The translations under genes and the position numbers were made by a program. From positions 14,606,913 through 14,670,912 of the forward strand of contig JAJEKV010000024.1 in NCBI GenBank assembly GCA_021234155.1: a stretch of 64,000 bases of DNA. The letters run 5' to 3'. This document shows, in pieces, positions 48,095 through 60,730 of the stretch. The notes under the pieces are model-generated. The model was not told where the DNA came from, searched no databases, and was given only the letters and a program-made list of their open reading frames with translations. Source of the DNA: Isoetes taiwanensis. Taxonomy: Eukaryota > Streptophyta > Lycopodiopsida > Isoetales > Isoetaceae. Every line of letters begins with the position of its first letter. Position 1 is the stretch's first letter.

Positions 48095-49793
48095 ATGAAT
48101 CCACAAGAGTTAGACGGGCTTAGACTAGAAGTAGCAGAGCCTCACATGAGCCCTAGAGAAGGACCTAGGGTAGAAGCAGAGCCCCACATGAATGTAGAGG
48201 CCGAGCCCTCTACTAAGATGCAAAGGAAAAGATCAAGACCCCAACAACCATGGTCCAACCTAAGACCCGCTTTTAATGAATTGGCTTTGTGAGTTTAACT
48301 GCCGCCACCCCATCCGAAAGTTAGAGTTGATTACCACAACAGAGAAGGATGGCTAGACTTCCACTCAGGTCTCATGCGAGATGCTGAAAGAGCTTTTGGG
48401 CCTCGAATGATAGACCTAGAACCTGAAAAGATTGATTCTGAAAGGTATGCTTGGATAGATGGCAATGTATCCCGTACAACTGGAAACATGATACATGCAG
48501 TAGCAAATCTAACTAGTCCGCGCTTGAGAGAGTCTTTGAAAGATAAGGCTGTGGAATGGAACACGGCTTGGACCTAATCGAAAAGCTCGTAAAGGAAACC
48601 CATCAACCCCCACCTAGTTAAGAAAGTGTTGGCAATGCACTATTAGAGCCAAGCGTCCTGGTGAAACTGATAAAGAGTGGGAAGCAAGAAAAAGGGCAGA
48701 TGCCAAGACTATATGGTTTGCAATGGTGGATTACTCTCAAATAATTAACAAGACCAAAATTGGTTCAAGAACATATGGAACGGTATTCAAATGCAATATC
48801 CTGGGTTCTAGTTTTCTTAAAGACGAACCCTATTGTGTTAAATTTCAGAATGATGACGTGCGGTTAGGTACGGCCAGGCCTGATGTGATAGTAAAGGCCA
48901 TGATGAAAAACATGAGGGAATCACAAATGCAGATTAGACATGGGTCTATCATACGCTGCATTGGCCGTACAACCGGGTTGGTAAGAACAGGGTTGATATT
49001 TCCCTACTGGAATGGGGGTTCTTGTGCATCTCTTTTTGTGAATCATGGAGATAATGAGTTTGCCGTGCATGCATTTAAGAGACTAGGGTATAAACCCCGG
49101 TCGAGGTCGACGTCCATAAGCTTGAGCAACTAAGAAAGCAAGAGTTATATGTTGCTCAAAGAGTGGGTGATCTAACTATGTCATTTTTAAGCGGCTTGCT
49201 TAAGCTTCATAAAGAGCACCATTTACACATGGACTTGCACCCCGCAATGTCTTGCTTCATTTTGAATTTGGGAAAGAGAGAGGTCGCACGGACCCCCGTG
49301 CTGTTTATATTGGTATATGTATTTGGGGAGAAGAACGGTTAATAGGCGAGCCTGTGGAAGTGAAGCGGTGGGCATACAAAAGCATGGATGCCGCTGCCAA
49401 AAGGCAATTGAGAATGAAAGGCTTGCCTATCCTTACATGCACGATGATTTGTATTGGGGTCCAAACAAAGATGGAACGAAGACGATGAATGCAAAGGTAG
49501 ACTTTGACCTCTTAGGGGCAGCCTACTTTATTTATTACCTTGCTGATTTTGCACGCAAGCATTCTTTCTTGGAGACCATGGGTACCAATGAACAAACCCG
49601 GAGGTTTCAAACGCAGCGATTATTTGAAGCACCGTGCGTAATCCCCAATACTGGAGACAAGGCACGCAAGTTTGATCTGAACCAGCCATCGAACACCATG
49701 CGGAGCACTTGGAATTGCTCTCCAACACATTGCAATAAGACCCCAAACGGAATCAGATTGATTCCTCAAGTTGGGTCAGGCAGACGATGCTGA
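48095..49793 (+). pseudogene. Atypical protein kinase carried by hAT (copy 2), frameshifted
   Basis: Same gene as 20184-21885, start MNPQELDGLRLEV (48095). This copy keeps the N-lobe better: one frame (48723-49133) runs MVDYSQIINKTKIGSRTYGT through the glycine loop, the CVKF lysine and a conserved helix to LGYKP. The catalytic loop (HMDLHP, near 49230) and the DWG-equivalent position (ICIWGEE at about 49316-49330, Asp read as Ile) are damaged. The region 48374-48577 supplies the pre-kinase domain (DAERAFGPRMIDLEPEKIDS). Comparing the copies position by position suggests that one kinase frame exists in the genome and that each assembled copy carries different errors. Confidence 0.72.
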
Positions 49794-50040
49794 CCAAAAG
49801 TGGACCAAGTCACGCTTTTAGCGTGCCATTTATGAGCTCTCTTGTACGCAACCAAAAAAAATATTGATTGAGCAATTGCGAAAAATACTTTAATAAAACA
49901 TCTTTGGCATTGCTATGTTTATTTTTTGTTGCACTTTTTTATTTTTATAATTTATAAGTCATATTGAGTTGTTGTTTATTTCACGCAGTTAACGTAAAGC
50001 CTATTTCTTTGGAATACTATTGCACAACTTGTCTAGTGCC

Positions 50041-51475
50041 ATGCCAAAAAGAATGTCTGAACAACCAACGAGTTCGTCTCAGCGGCCGGGAGAAGGTGTT
50101 GGTGAAACAGGACATGAGGGCGACTTCGAGATGCCGTCCATTTTGAGAACTCCAGGAGAAGGAGATCAGTTTGTATTCCCTTCCCTACCTACAGTGTCAG
50201 AGGTTAGGGCACAACAGTTACAGAAAGCAGAGGAACATGCTAGGATGAATGAGTTGCATGCGAAAGAGTTGTTGAGGTTGAGGGCAATAGCAGAAGTGGC
50301 CAAGAAACAAGGTGTCACAATTACAGAGGTGCATGGAGTTGCATGTGACATGGGCCCGGTGTCAAGCACCGCGATGGAGCCGATTTTGACGATATCGAGG
50401 CCAATTTAGACGCCAAACAGTTTGACGACGACTGGCCAAGCAGGAGAGCAGGTAAGTATAAGGCATATGACTGCAAGATCCCTGAAGTCCGAGGTAGAGC
50501 TTTGGAGAGGTGGGTGCAAGTGAAAGGAACAATGATAAAAAACCACGAACCAAAGAAGACATTTGCCAAGCAAGTGTACTATGAGATTGTGAGAGGGGAG
50601 GTCGAATTATGCCAAGAGAAAGTGGAAACAAGGAAGCGGCAAGTGGTAGCAGCAAGAGAGTGAAGCTTGCGGAGGATTCCGAAAGCGCTCTTGGTGATGA
50701 GCCCGTGACTATAACTTATTTGCTTCAAGATGCCATAAAACTTTTAGAGGTAGCGTCGGTTGCAAAAGAAAAGAAAAGGATGGCGGATGAGGTAGATCTG
50801 AAGGCTCGGTTAGAGAATGAAAGAAGTCGAAACCTCACTTTGTCGAGGAGGAAAACGGCGCTTTAAAAGATCGGCAAATGCTCATGACAAGATGGTGCAG
50901 TAATTACTAGACACAAAGAATCACTTTGCGCCTTTGGGTAGGGAAAATACGGTGTTGAGAATAGACAATGACCATATTTAGATTCTGATCCCCTTAGAGT
51001 CTCCAAGGAGCAGTGGTATTTCATACCTCCCCTCCGAATACCTATATGACGATCAAGTGGGATGATGTAAAGAACGGAGACTTTAGATATTGTCAAGTAT
51101 GTGCGAAAAAATCTGACCCAAGTTGGTTGGTATGCCTTAAGGTGTGGACATCGCCCCGCATTTGAGATGTTTGTTGGATTGGATGATGGGCAAGAGGGTT
51201 CTGTCCATCAAATGATGGATATATTATACCGTGAGCGCCAAGATGCAATGCTCAACATGCAATCACGCATGCCTCCCCTTGCCACCTATGGTTGCTCGCA
51301 GAGAGGGATGGAATGCTTCATCGGGCCCAAACACAACGCGGAAATGGACCTTTGGATGGGGGTAGAAGAACCGCGTGAAGGTGAAGAGGTACCGGACATT
51401 AATCGACTGCACCCCCGCCTCGGGGGCAGGTGATAGTAGTGCGAATGTGGATGCAGACGATTACATTAACCCATG
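50041..51475 (+). pseudogene. Coiled-coil RING-finger protein carried by hAT (copy 2), frameshifted
   Basis: Start MPKRMSEQPTSSSQRPGEG (50041), clean to about 50409: a Ser/Gly/Pro-rich head, then an Ala/Glu/Leu helix (VRAQQLQKAEEHARMNELHA). After a shift: RGRALERWVQVKGTMIKNH (50490-50560) and a charged helical stretch 50609-50866. The C-terminal RING begins with CQVC at 51091-51102 and CGH near 51140; later cysteines are in other frames. Downstream of the kinase on the same strand, with about 250 bp of likely intron or spacer between. RING fingers recruit E2 enzymes for ubiquitination. The partner or target is unknown. Confidence 0.58.
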
Positions 51476-51739
51476 AGCTACTCTACATTATTTTTTTTTG
51501 ATATTTTTCCCTGAGATCTCAGATGCACATGAATGAACTAACGTTGACGAGGATTTTTTTGTCTAAATAACATTTTGGGGGTTGGGTTGCCGGCCGCATT
51601 GAGTTGTTTGTGTTGTAGTTAAGTAAAGTAAGTATGTTAGTGAGTCAAAACATCCTAATTAGGGACAGATGCCAATTAGGATTAGTGGACTTCCTAACTC
51701 GAGACTTCCAACTCGCTCACCCTGGCTTGGTCTCCTTCG

Positions 51740-54420
51740 TTTCCTGTTTATCGTATCTAATTTGCCCCCTAGGATGACATCGCTCACTCAGGTGGCGAAT
51801 TAGATACGTTGAGCAGGAAACTCGAAAAGGGAGTAAGCCTTGGATGGTTGGATGGTGAGTGAGTCAAAACATCTGCACACGCAACCTATTTGACATCTGG
51901 ACCTCATGTGAAACTCGAAAAGGGAGTAAGCCTGAATTAGATCGCGACCCTCTTGAATGGTTGTCAAGTCACCAGGCCTTATATTCTCCATGGCAAACAA
52001 TATAGACTTCTCGAAATTCTTGTTACCTCCTTTATAAGGAGCGAGCTTTGCTCTGACTCTCTTCTGCGTGTCTCTGTGTCAATATATCTTAAATACTTTG
52101 CTAGGTTATATTACACAAAGACGCGCAAAATGGGGGTCGGAGCAGAAATCGTTCGTTCTAAAGGAGGTTACAAGGTTTTTGAGTACTCTATTTTTATTGT
52201 GGCCACGAAGGATATAAGGCCTAGTGGTTGCTTGCGATTCTGTGGGTTCATTAGATGTTAGTGATTGATGAGTTCAAGCTTCGAGACTTCCCCGTTTTTC
52301 TTTTCCCCCGCCTCTTTGGGCAATGTAGCTTAGTTTACATGCTAAGTTCCATTGTCCATAGAGGCGGGTGAAAGCAAAGACTGGGACGTCTCGATGCTTG
52401 GACCCATGTATTCGGGTTAATTGGATGTTAGTGACTGATGAGTTCAGGCATCGAGACTTCCCAATCTTTCTTTCCCCTCCTCTTTGGGCAATGCAACTTA
52501 GTTTACATACTAAGTTCCATTGTTCAAAGAGGGGTGAAAGCAAGGTTTGGGAAGTCTCGATGCTTGTACTCAGGTCTCTTTCATCCTGGCCTGGAGCGTG
52601 ACCTTCTTGAATGGTTGTCAACTCACCAGGCTTGATATTGTTCGCTGCAAACAATATAGACTTCTCGAAATTCTTGTTACCTCCTCTGGAAAGAGCGGGC
52701 TTTGCTCTGACTCTCTTGTGTAGTCTCTCTGTGTCAATGTAGCTTAGTCACTTTGCTAGGTTATATTACACAAAGAGGCTCACAATGGGGGTCGGAGCAA
52801 AAACCGTTCGTTCTAGAGGTTGAACTTGCTATGACGTCGAGGAGGTGAGCGCACTCTAATTTCAAGTCAAAGTGGTGCCCGGTGTTGTCCATCTATATAG
52901 CGGTTGTTAGGCACCAAATCATGGAACATCCTAACTCCCCCACTATTGATGGAGAACCTTGAGCATCACTATGACTTCAAATTAGAGTAATCGGCCCCTT
53001 TGGCAAGGTGGTGGATTGTAGGTAACAAGGTTTTTGAGTACTCTATTTTTATTGTGGCAGCGGATGATATCAGCCTAGTGGTTGCTTGCGATTCTGTGGT
53101 TGCACGCCGATGGCATGCCAAATCGCCATTTGGATGCCATCTGGACCTATAATTTGTACCTCCATTCCTTTGGGTGGCACATGCCATGCAAACCCATTTG
53201 GGTATTCAAAGCATGTGCTACCCAGAGGAATAGAGTACAGATTATAGGTCCAGATAGCATTCAAAGCCCAATTTGGCATACCAAAGTTATTCCCGACTTG
53301 GGTACCGAAGTACCTTGTGAACCTTCTGATGGATCATATTCGTCCGGGCTGGTCCGAGGCTGTTTGGCCCCTTCGCATGCGTAGATTACTTCTCATCAGC
53401 AAGATTCTGGCGCATGCGAAGAGGCAAGCAGCAACGGAAGTCGAGACGGGTATGATCCGAGGAAGGTTTTCAGGGCACTGCGGTTACACATGAATGAAAC
53501 ATGAAAGAAACATAGAGAAAACTATCATACATTAACGAAACATTTGTGACAAAAAATTATAACCAAAATTATAACCAAAAATTATAACGGATGATATCAG
53601 CCTAGTGGTTGCTTGCGATTCTGTGGTTGCACGCCGATGGCATGCCAAATCGCCATTTGGATGCCATCTGGACCTATAATTTGTACCTCCATTCCTTTGG
53701 GTGGCACATGCCATGCAAACCCATTTGGGTATTCAGAGCATGTGCCACCCAGAGGAATAGAGTACAGATTATAGGTCCAGATAGCATTCAAAGCCCAATT
53801 TGGCATACCGAAGTTATTCCCGACTTGGGTACCGGTATTTTTGTGAACCTTCGGATGGATCAGATTCGTCCGGGCTGGTCCGAGGCTGTTTGGCCCCTTC
53901 GCATGCGTAGATTACTTCTCATCAACAAGATTCTGGCGCATGCGAAGAGGCAAGCAACAACGGAGGTCGAGACGGGTCTGATCCAACGAAGGTTTTCAGG
54001 GCACTGCGGTTACACATGAAAGAAACATAGAAAGAACTATCATACATGAACCCAGGTCTTTGGGGGTAAGTTCGACATAAAATAAGATAGCTCAGTGATT
54101 GACGAGTTCAAGCAACGACACTTCCCACTCTTTCTTTCCCCGCCTCTTTGGGCAATGTAGCTTAGCTTGAATGCTAAGTTCCATTGTCCACAGAGGCGGG
54201 GTGAGCAAGATTGGGAAATTCTCGATGCTTTGACTTTGATATCCGGTGACCCATGCTTGCACTCACCTATCTAGTGGTTGGAGAGTGGATCGTGTATCTA
54301 GTGACATCTCGTATCCGTCAGAGTCGTATCGACTGACCCGTGGCCGTTTGACCCCTTCGCATGCGTAGATTACTTCTCATCAGCAAGATTCTGTGGCATG
54401 CGAAGAGGCAAGTGTCAACG
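51740..54420. ncRNA. Array of long imperfect hairpins in hAT (copy 2)
   Basis: Units near 51740-51826, 51991-52218, 52266-52403, 52438-52573, 52655-52820, 53113-53288, 53315-53480, 53640-53815, 53840-54010, 54090-54220 and 54335-54420. Same order as copy 1, with two units duplicated. Conservation with copy 1 is near complete, loops included. Confidence 0.6.
53061..54017 (+). repeat. Local tandem duplication of two hairpin units (copy 2 only)
   Basis: 53061-53490 is repeated at 53588-54017 with few differences. Between them lies an A/T-rich spacer with ACCAAAAATTATA repeats. Copy 1 has the segment once (25191-25620). Confidence 0.88.
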
Positions 54421-54705
54421 GGCATGCTAAGAGGGGGGTGCGTAGATTTCTAGGCACTTAGGTCGACTTATATTACAAATGAATGAAACATGGACGGAAG
54501 TTACATGAACTATCATACAATACATGAAACAAACATCATACATGAAAGGAAAATTCCACAAGGTAACGAAATATATGGAAGACAAAAAACTTGTAACAAA
54601 AAACTTTACTTTTAATTCATAGTGCCAGGATGGTTACAATAGTTTTTGAACATCCTCATACACGATTACAATAGACAGACTGAGGGTAGTCATCACCTCC
54701 TCTCT

Positions 54706-57186
54706 CTAGACATCACCGTCTTCATCAATTTCATCATCTGCACTTCCGTCTTCTTCTGCCAGCTGGCCTAGGCTCAACCTCCTCTGGCCCTTTCCCTTAC
54801 TGGAACGTCCTCGAGATGTGTTCTTTCTGACTCGTTGCCTGTTTGTCTGGGTCATTGGCATTGGAGAGTCCGCTGGCTCGCGTACCATTAAGTCCTCGGG
54901 GCTGATCTCTTGTATTACTTGGACCGCCTTTTCAGATCCGACTCCTCTTCGTATCTTTTCTTTGTCGCCCCGAGTTGTCCGAGAACATGTTCTTGTCTAA
55001 ATCATCTTCGGCATCGACAAAATGGGTACGTTGAATGTCCTCGTCAACATGGTTAGCGGCATTTACAGCAAGCAGCTCGTCCTCACTGTCTTGAAGTTGT
55101 CCTCTTCCACTTCGACCGTGATCCATGAAAGGGAACCGCAGACTTATCAACTCACGGTACGCACCATCATTGCGATTCAAGAGACGCCAGTTTGAGAAGT
55201 TATATACAAGTTTGTCAGCCTTCTTATGCAGGAGGCGATTTCGTGTCACACTATGTATATATTTATAAGCACTCCAGTTTCTCTCACTTGCACTATTGGA
55301 GGATACCAAGGAGAGGATAGTCATTGCAAGGGCCTGTAACGTATCAGTAACCTGTCCATGGGCTTGCCACCATGCATAAGATTCCATATTTGGTTCCTTC
55401 TTGTGACTCTCCAGTGCATCGTGAAGCTCTTCATCTGCCCACCTTCCACTCAAGTTTCGTATTTGATTAACTCGGCAATGAAAACTTTGTAGTCCGAGCT
55501 GTTGGGGTAAAACATTTTTGCAACCTTCTTCAATGAACCCATCACTTCTTTATCTGTATGCTGGTCCATATCATGGTTGTGTGGATCTAAGGCATGTGCG
55601 GCGCCATGAAGATCATTATAGGACTTCTTCCATCGTTCATTGAAGTCTCTAAGCAGTGCTGCGCGCTTAGCATTGTCAAAGGGTGCATTAGGGCCATCGC
55701 GTTCTAGAAAGGATTGAATGGAGTGCCAGCACCTCCACACCTTTCCAGTGCTTGCCTTCGAAGAATCAAGGGTTTTGATGGCATGACAAACAGGTTGCTT
55801 GCACTTGACAACATTCTTAACGCTCTCCAAAATGTCTCCCCGCCCAAGCATTTTCAAGATGGCTTCTTTGTCACGGTGTTTTGAAGCATTTTTTCCCTTC
55901 TGCCTCCTCTCCCATTCAAAGAACTCTGTATGGTTGAAGGTCGAGATAATCGAGTCGCGACACCTGAGCACTCTTTCAAGACAAATGTAATTGGAACCAA
56001 ACCGGGTCTGCCCAGGATTCATGAGTGCAAGGGCCTTCTGACGCAATGACTTGTATATGGCGTAAATTGCCGGCTTCTTTGTGATGAATTTCACGAGACG
56101 ACGGGCCTTTTGAATGGGATCTTTGAACCAAGCGTGCTGTGAAAACCAGTCCTTCAGCAATAAGTTTAGGCAATGGCATTGGCAGCTGGTCGCGTGCAAT
56201 CCTGGAAATTCAGACTCCAACATTTCACCCGCTAACTTACAATTAGATGCATTGTCCATTACGACCTGAAATATTCTCTTCGGTCCAAAACTCTCTATCA
56301 CAGCCTTTGTCTTTTGAAAAATCCAATCTCCTGTGACTTGGTCAGTTTTGGTTTCTACGGTTTTCAAGAATACTTCGCCCCCTGGATATACGATCATGAA
56401 ATTTATAAGATGGTCCTTGTTTACATTGCTCCAACCATCAATGACTAGAGAGACTGGCCTGGCTTCAGTAACTCGACTTAACTTCAGTTCCACCCTCTCG
56501 ACCATTCTTCAATGAATTTCATCCACCATTTTGTTATTCGCATGTTTGTATGAAGGCAATCTAAAAGCTGGGCCTGCTTTGGCAACTTCCTGGAAGGCTT
56601 CTTTGATTGCTTTGTGCTCCAAAATATGTGGAGACAACCCGGCGTATAGAAAGGCCTCTACAACCTTCAATTGCGTCTTCTTCAGTTGCTCTGATGTTAA
56701 GCACTGGTCAACCCTCTGTTGCTTAGTCTGCTTTTTCCACTATCCGAATTGTCTCGCCATTCTTTTTTCGCCTGTATTTTAACCCACCTATCGACCCTAG
56801 TCCACCCCTCCGGTTGGTAATGCGTTGGTATTTGCGGGGAGGGGTGGTGTAATTGATCTCTTCTTCTTGGCATGGTGAAGGTTCTTGGCTATCCCTTGGC
56901 TGTGTTCTTCTGCTTCTATTATTTTTTCGACCCAACACTTCAAGTGCATCTTGTCGTATGTTAGCAGATGCCGTACATGTTTGCACCCCAATTCTAGGAT
57001 CCCGTAAAAGATGAGCTCGTATTCTTGTCGCGGATCCATTTATTGACGTGTACCCACAAAATACACATTGCCACTCATTCTGACCAAATTCCTTCACAAA
57101 TCCCCACTCAGGACCTCTCTTTCGACCACCAGGATTTCGACATATAATTCTTCCACGTGTTGTTCCAACTCCCGTGGCCTCGCCAT
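54706..57186 (-). pseudogene. hAT transposase (copy 2), nearly complete, few frameshifts
   Basis: Start at the ATG at 57186. Clean frames: 56723-57097 with the BED zinc finger (W.CVFCGYTSINGSATRIRAHLL), 55450-56505 with the catalytic core (LVIDGWSNVNKDHL, VMDNASNCKLAG, CQCHCLNLLLKDW, then the long insertion domain to AELIKYET), and 54932-55453 with the C-terminal dimerisation region (LSLVSSNSASERNWSAYKYI). The tail to 54706 is acidic then basic (RVRKNTSRGRSSKGKGQRR). All three frames would be one protein of roughly 800 residues, the usual length for plant hAT transposases. This is the better copy for domain work. Confidence 0.9.
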
Positions 57187-57237
57187 GTGGCGCAATGGTC
57201 GCGCACCCCTAGACGATGATGTATGACTGCCCGCCGG

Positions 57238-57650
57238 CTACGGATGTGGATGCATGGCTTGGCGCACCCCGATGTAGATGCATGACCAGCTGGCATCCCT
57301 GCTGCTATCTAAAATTATTGTCCCTGTTTTAGTATGCTAAAGGGTAAAGACTCCTTAATCGTCCAAACTAAAGGCCGACGTCTATATACGCGAAGGAGCA
57401 AGCTCACTGCGCATATGTTACATCGACGTCCGGTTCGAACGTAAGGAGTGGCGGCGCCGGATGTGGATGCATCGCTGAAGCGCACCCGATGTAGATGCAT
57501 GACCACCGGGCATCCCCGCCGCTATCTAAAATTATTGTCCCCGCTTTTAGTATGCTAAAGGGTAAAGACTCTTAATCGTCAAACTAAAGGCCGACGTCTA
57601 TATACGCCAAGGAGCAAGCTCCGCTGCGATATGTTACATCGACGTCCGGT
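57238..57650 (+). repeat. Local tandem duplication upstream of the hAT transposase (copy 2)
   Basis: About 210 bp (GGATGTGGATGCATG... to TTACATCGACGTC) present twice, at 57238-57435 and 57455-57650. Copy 1 has it once (28860-29055). Confidence 0.8.
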
Positions 57651-57929
57651 CTCTAAGGAATGTGGTAGGAACCAAGGTCGGGAAAACTCGCGGAAGGAGG
57701 AATCTCACTTCACAATTCTCAAGGCGTCCGCCCCGGACGCAAAAACCCACACCTCAAAGGCTGACCGCTTCCCAAGGAGTATGTGGACTCAACCGGTAGT
57801 CAACGCTCGAGGCTTAATTCTAGAGCTAAACAAGTTTTCCTTATATATAATATTTCACCTGCACAAAATAGACCCAACAGTGGCGCAAAAAGTTTTTTTC
57901 CCTTAGCAAAAAGGCCCAAGATGCTTTGC

Positions 57930-58210
57930 AAAGTTTCGCGTAGTTTAAAACAACCTGTTTAAACACGCTGAAGTCCGGTTCGTGTTTAAACAGTTGTTTC
58001 GCCACGCCGAACCAGAAATAGTTTCCGTAGTTTAACTTGACTGTTTAAACTTACGCCGAAGATGTTTTCGCTAAAGTTTAAACAGTTTTTTTTTCGCTGT
58101 GAAACTATTTACGGTTCGGCGAAGCGAAAAATCTTTGTTTTCGCTTTACGCGAACCAGACTAGCGAAGTTTAAACAGTTTGTTTTCGCCACGGCGAAAGT
58201 TTTCGACGCC
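57930..58210. repeat. Right subterminal palindrome array of hAT (copy 2)
   Basis: Counterpart of 29360-29640 with most units degraded to GTTTAAAC or GCCACGCCGAAC. Here the damage is on the right in copy 2, whereas copy 1 is damaged on the left. Confidence 0.7.
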
Positions 58211-58319
58211 GGAAATTTTTTTAGCCGTATTTTTGACGTATTAAACGTCAAATTTGTGCCGTATCAAACGAAAAATATGTATTGCGTATAAAACGTATAC
58301 AGTATTGAACCTATCCCTG

Positions 58320-59099
58320 GTGGCCATTGAGATAAATTCTGAACCTGCACAGGCTTCCAATGGCATTGCAAGGGGAAAGAAGAGGGATCAGCAGGAAGAT
58401 GGATTGCGTGAGGTTCAATCTGAACCTCTCCCCAATGAATTAGCCTTAGTTGTGCACGATAGCAATTCTGTTGCTATTAACCCGGCCAAGAAAAGGAAAA
58501 CTCCGGTTGATTGGTCGGACAATGCAATATCCACCATGCTTGCTTTGATGAAGGAGTACAAGGTTCACAATAATGGTAGTATTAATCTTTCTTCAGGGCA
58601 ATGGAGAGAGATTATGTCGAAATTACAACCCACAGTTCATGGGCTTGAAGATTTGAGACAGTTAAGGAACAAGTGGGATAAATTGCAGATCAAATTCAGG
58701 GATGAAAAAGAGGCATCCGAGAGAACTGGATCAGAACCATCTACCTGGCCTTGGTTTGAAGCTATGGAAGATCTGAAACATGGAGTTACTAATGAGAGAG
58801 ACATTCCAGGTGCAGGGGATGATGGGGAATTTGGGGCCGAGGAATTCCAGGATGCAGATATGTTTCCAAATACCTACATGTCTGATGCATTCTATGAGAC
58901 AATTGGAACAAATGCTTCATTTGTGGAAGAAGAATTTGTAAACGTTCCAGATGATAACCCTGTGTCCCCTGTTGCAAATGGAGCAAATGGTAGCAAAGAC
59001 AATTCAAGTGCACAAGAAAAAAATTCTGGCAAAGATACTCCAAGTGCTTTCAATCCTTCAGACACAAGTCCTTCAGATGAAATGGTCTTATTTTTGTAA
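58320..59099 (+). CDS. Myb/SANT-like protein of PIF/Harbinger type, 3' part (complete end)
   Basis: Continues from 35369-35492 across the hAT element in the same frame: IEINSEPAQASNGIARGKKR, then the trihelix DNA-binding domain TPVDWSDNAISTMLALMKEY ... LRQLRNKWDKLQIKFRDE ... TWPWFEAMEDLKHG (58500-58790), then an acidic, Asn/Ser-rich tail ending EMVLFL at 59099. In Harbinger transposons this Myb-like partner helps bring the transposase to the nucleus and the element ends. It faces the transposase at 59839-60444, the usual convergent layout. Without the hAT insertion the protein would be about 300 residues. Confidence 0.85.
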   Translation: MAIEINSEPAQASNGIARGKKRDQQEDGLREVQSEPLPNELALVVHDSNSVAINPAKKRKTPVDWSDNAISTMLALMKEYKVHNNGSINLSSGQWREIMSKLQPTVHGLEDLRQLRNKWDKLQIKFRDEKEASERTGSEPSTWPWFEAMEDLKHGVTNERDIPGAGDDGEFGAEEFQDADMFPNTYMSDAFYETIGTNASFVEEEFVNVPDDNPVSPVANGANGSKDNSSAQEKNSGKDTPSAFNPSDTSPSDEMVLFL

Positions 59100-59838
59100 A
59101 TCATTGGAATGTGAATACAGGTTTTCAGTTTTCTACAGATATTCTTCAGTTGTGTTTATTCTGCATTTTCACTAACCCATTTTTTGTAAATGCTGTTGTT
59201 ACAGGTTGAGTTGAGGAGGTTCTTGGAGTTTTGGACTGTTTAGTTTTAGTTTATTAGCATTTCAGGGACCACAAAGATTTCTGTGGCAACTCTATTTTCC
59301 CATATTTGTTCATGTAGTTTTCGGAAATAAAATCAGATCATCATCTTCTATACTTGTCTATTATCTTGTTCATTATGTTTTTCATTGTCTTATTCATTAT
59401 CTTTTTCTTAATCTTCTCATTTCAATCAGATGCAAACTTTTTGCTGTTTATGTTCATTTACTAAAAGGAAACATGGAATATTAAGTACTGTACTTGTTTA
59501 TTTTCATTGTGCAAACATTATTTTTCGTCTGCAAACATTCTTTAAACTCTGCAAACATTCTTTAAAGTTTGCAAGCATTCCTTTAAACTTTGCAAACATT
59601 CTTTAAAGTCTGCAAACAATCTCTTAAGATACAAACATTGTTTTACTTCTGTTATACCTAGGTAAAGTGCACAAAATGCAAACATTAGTACTTAGTTGCT
59701 GCACATTGTTTCTTTGTGCAAACATTGTTTCAATTCACTGATTCCATGAAAGTTCATGTGCATATTTCTGCTCCACAAATGGCAGAATACATTCAATTAA
59801 TGGGAACACCTCAAACAAGATGAGGTATATGGAATGAA
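59100..59838. repeat. Intergenic space between SANT and transposase genes with short tandem repeat
   Basis: A/T-rich 3' regions of two convergent genes. At about 59500-59640 the motif CTGCAAACATTCTTTAAA is repeated five to six times with small changes, and single GCAAACATT units continue to 59730. Confidence 0.75.
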
Positions 59839-60444
59839 TCAAACTAAATTTCTACCATCTCTATTCTGAAAAATTACATGTCTTATCAAGTCCCCTTCCT
59901 TCTTCAATTTCTTATTCATGTCCTCGGTCTCATAGTAGGCAATATCTGGCAATTCTGGTTCTAATGGCAGCATTTCCAAATCCAGGTCTTCCATTATGCA
60001 GAAATTCCACAACACACAGGCAGCATGAATAATCTTGGCTGCCCTACCAACATGAATGGGAAGAGCTTTCAAAATTCTGAATTTCTCTTTCACTATACCA
60101 AATCCATTCTCAACACAAACCCTGCCCTTGCAAATCCTCTTATTGAACTTGCCTGAAGCACCCGTGCCATCTGGAAAAACCTTAATCAAAAACCTTCTGC
60201 TTGGATAAGCTGAATCCCCAAAAAGCATTGGAGGTATACTAACTGTTACATCTGCATCCAGTAATTCCCCTCTCCTGTTAATCTTCTTTCCTGTCATTTG
60301 AACAATAGGCTCCTGCAAAATCTGTTTTGATGCTAGCCTCTTGTACAGTAAGCTCTTCTTAAACTGATTGGAATCATGCACAGAACCTGTTCTACTAACA
60401 CATACATTGACAAATATTCGAGAGTGTGTTACTACACCTTGCAT
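59839..60444 (-). pseudogene. PIF/Harbinger transposase, C-terminal part
   Basis: 201 residues of the DDE_Tnp_4 nuclease: VTHSRIFVNVCVSRTGSVHD (second catalytic Asp region), PPMLFGDSAYPSRRFLIKVF, and KGRVCVENGFGIVKEKFRIL (catalytic Glu region), followed by the helical end VGRAAKIIHAACVLWNFCI. A full protein is about 350-450 residues; the N-terminal helix-turn-helix half and the first Asp (DGTHI-type) are missing. Upstream on the minus strand an in-frame stop appears within about 15 codons, and the sequence beyond 60470 shows no further match. Either 5'-truncated or preceded by an unrecognised intron. Confidence 0.88.
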
Positions 60445-60730
60445 GAGGCAGGAATGAAGTCGTATTTAATTAAAGTGGGACTCATTCCATTCCCATTTTT
60501 TTCCAGAACCCGGTTAATTTACATAAAAAGTAGCACCCCGACCCGAAAACTATCCTTAATTCGAATTTTTGAATAAAACTCTGAATCCGAGCTTTGCTGC
60601 AGTTTTCCCTGGTTCGCGAGTCGAGAACAAAAACAATGCAACTGAAACAAAGGAAATTCATTAAAGTTTGAAACCAAAGATCTAGTTGAAAAAGAATTTT
60701 TATTAATAAATTGAACAGATACAATGTATT
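60445..60730. other. Boundary zone, no gene seen
   Basis: Contains a half copy of the TCGCGAGTCGAGAA palindrome at 60611-60628. No Harbinger terminus recognised. Confidence 0.4.

Larger units (their letters stand above)
35493..58319 (-). mobile_element. hAT transposon with cargo genes (copy 2), carrying a nested gypsy element
   Basis: Left end reads CGGGGATAGG (CAGGG in copy 1, a CAG-to-CGG change), right end CCTATCCCTG at 58310-58319. GTGGCCAT target duplications at 35485-35492 and 58320-58327. Same gene order as copy 1. About 11.7 kb without the gypsy insertion. The extra length comes from local tandem duplications at 53061-54017 and 57238-57650. Confidence 0.92.
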
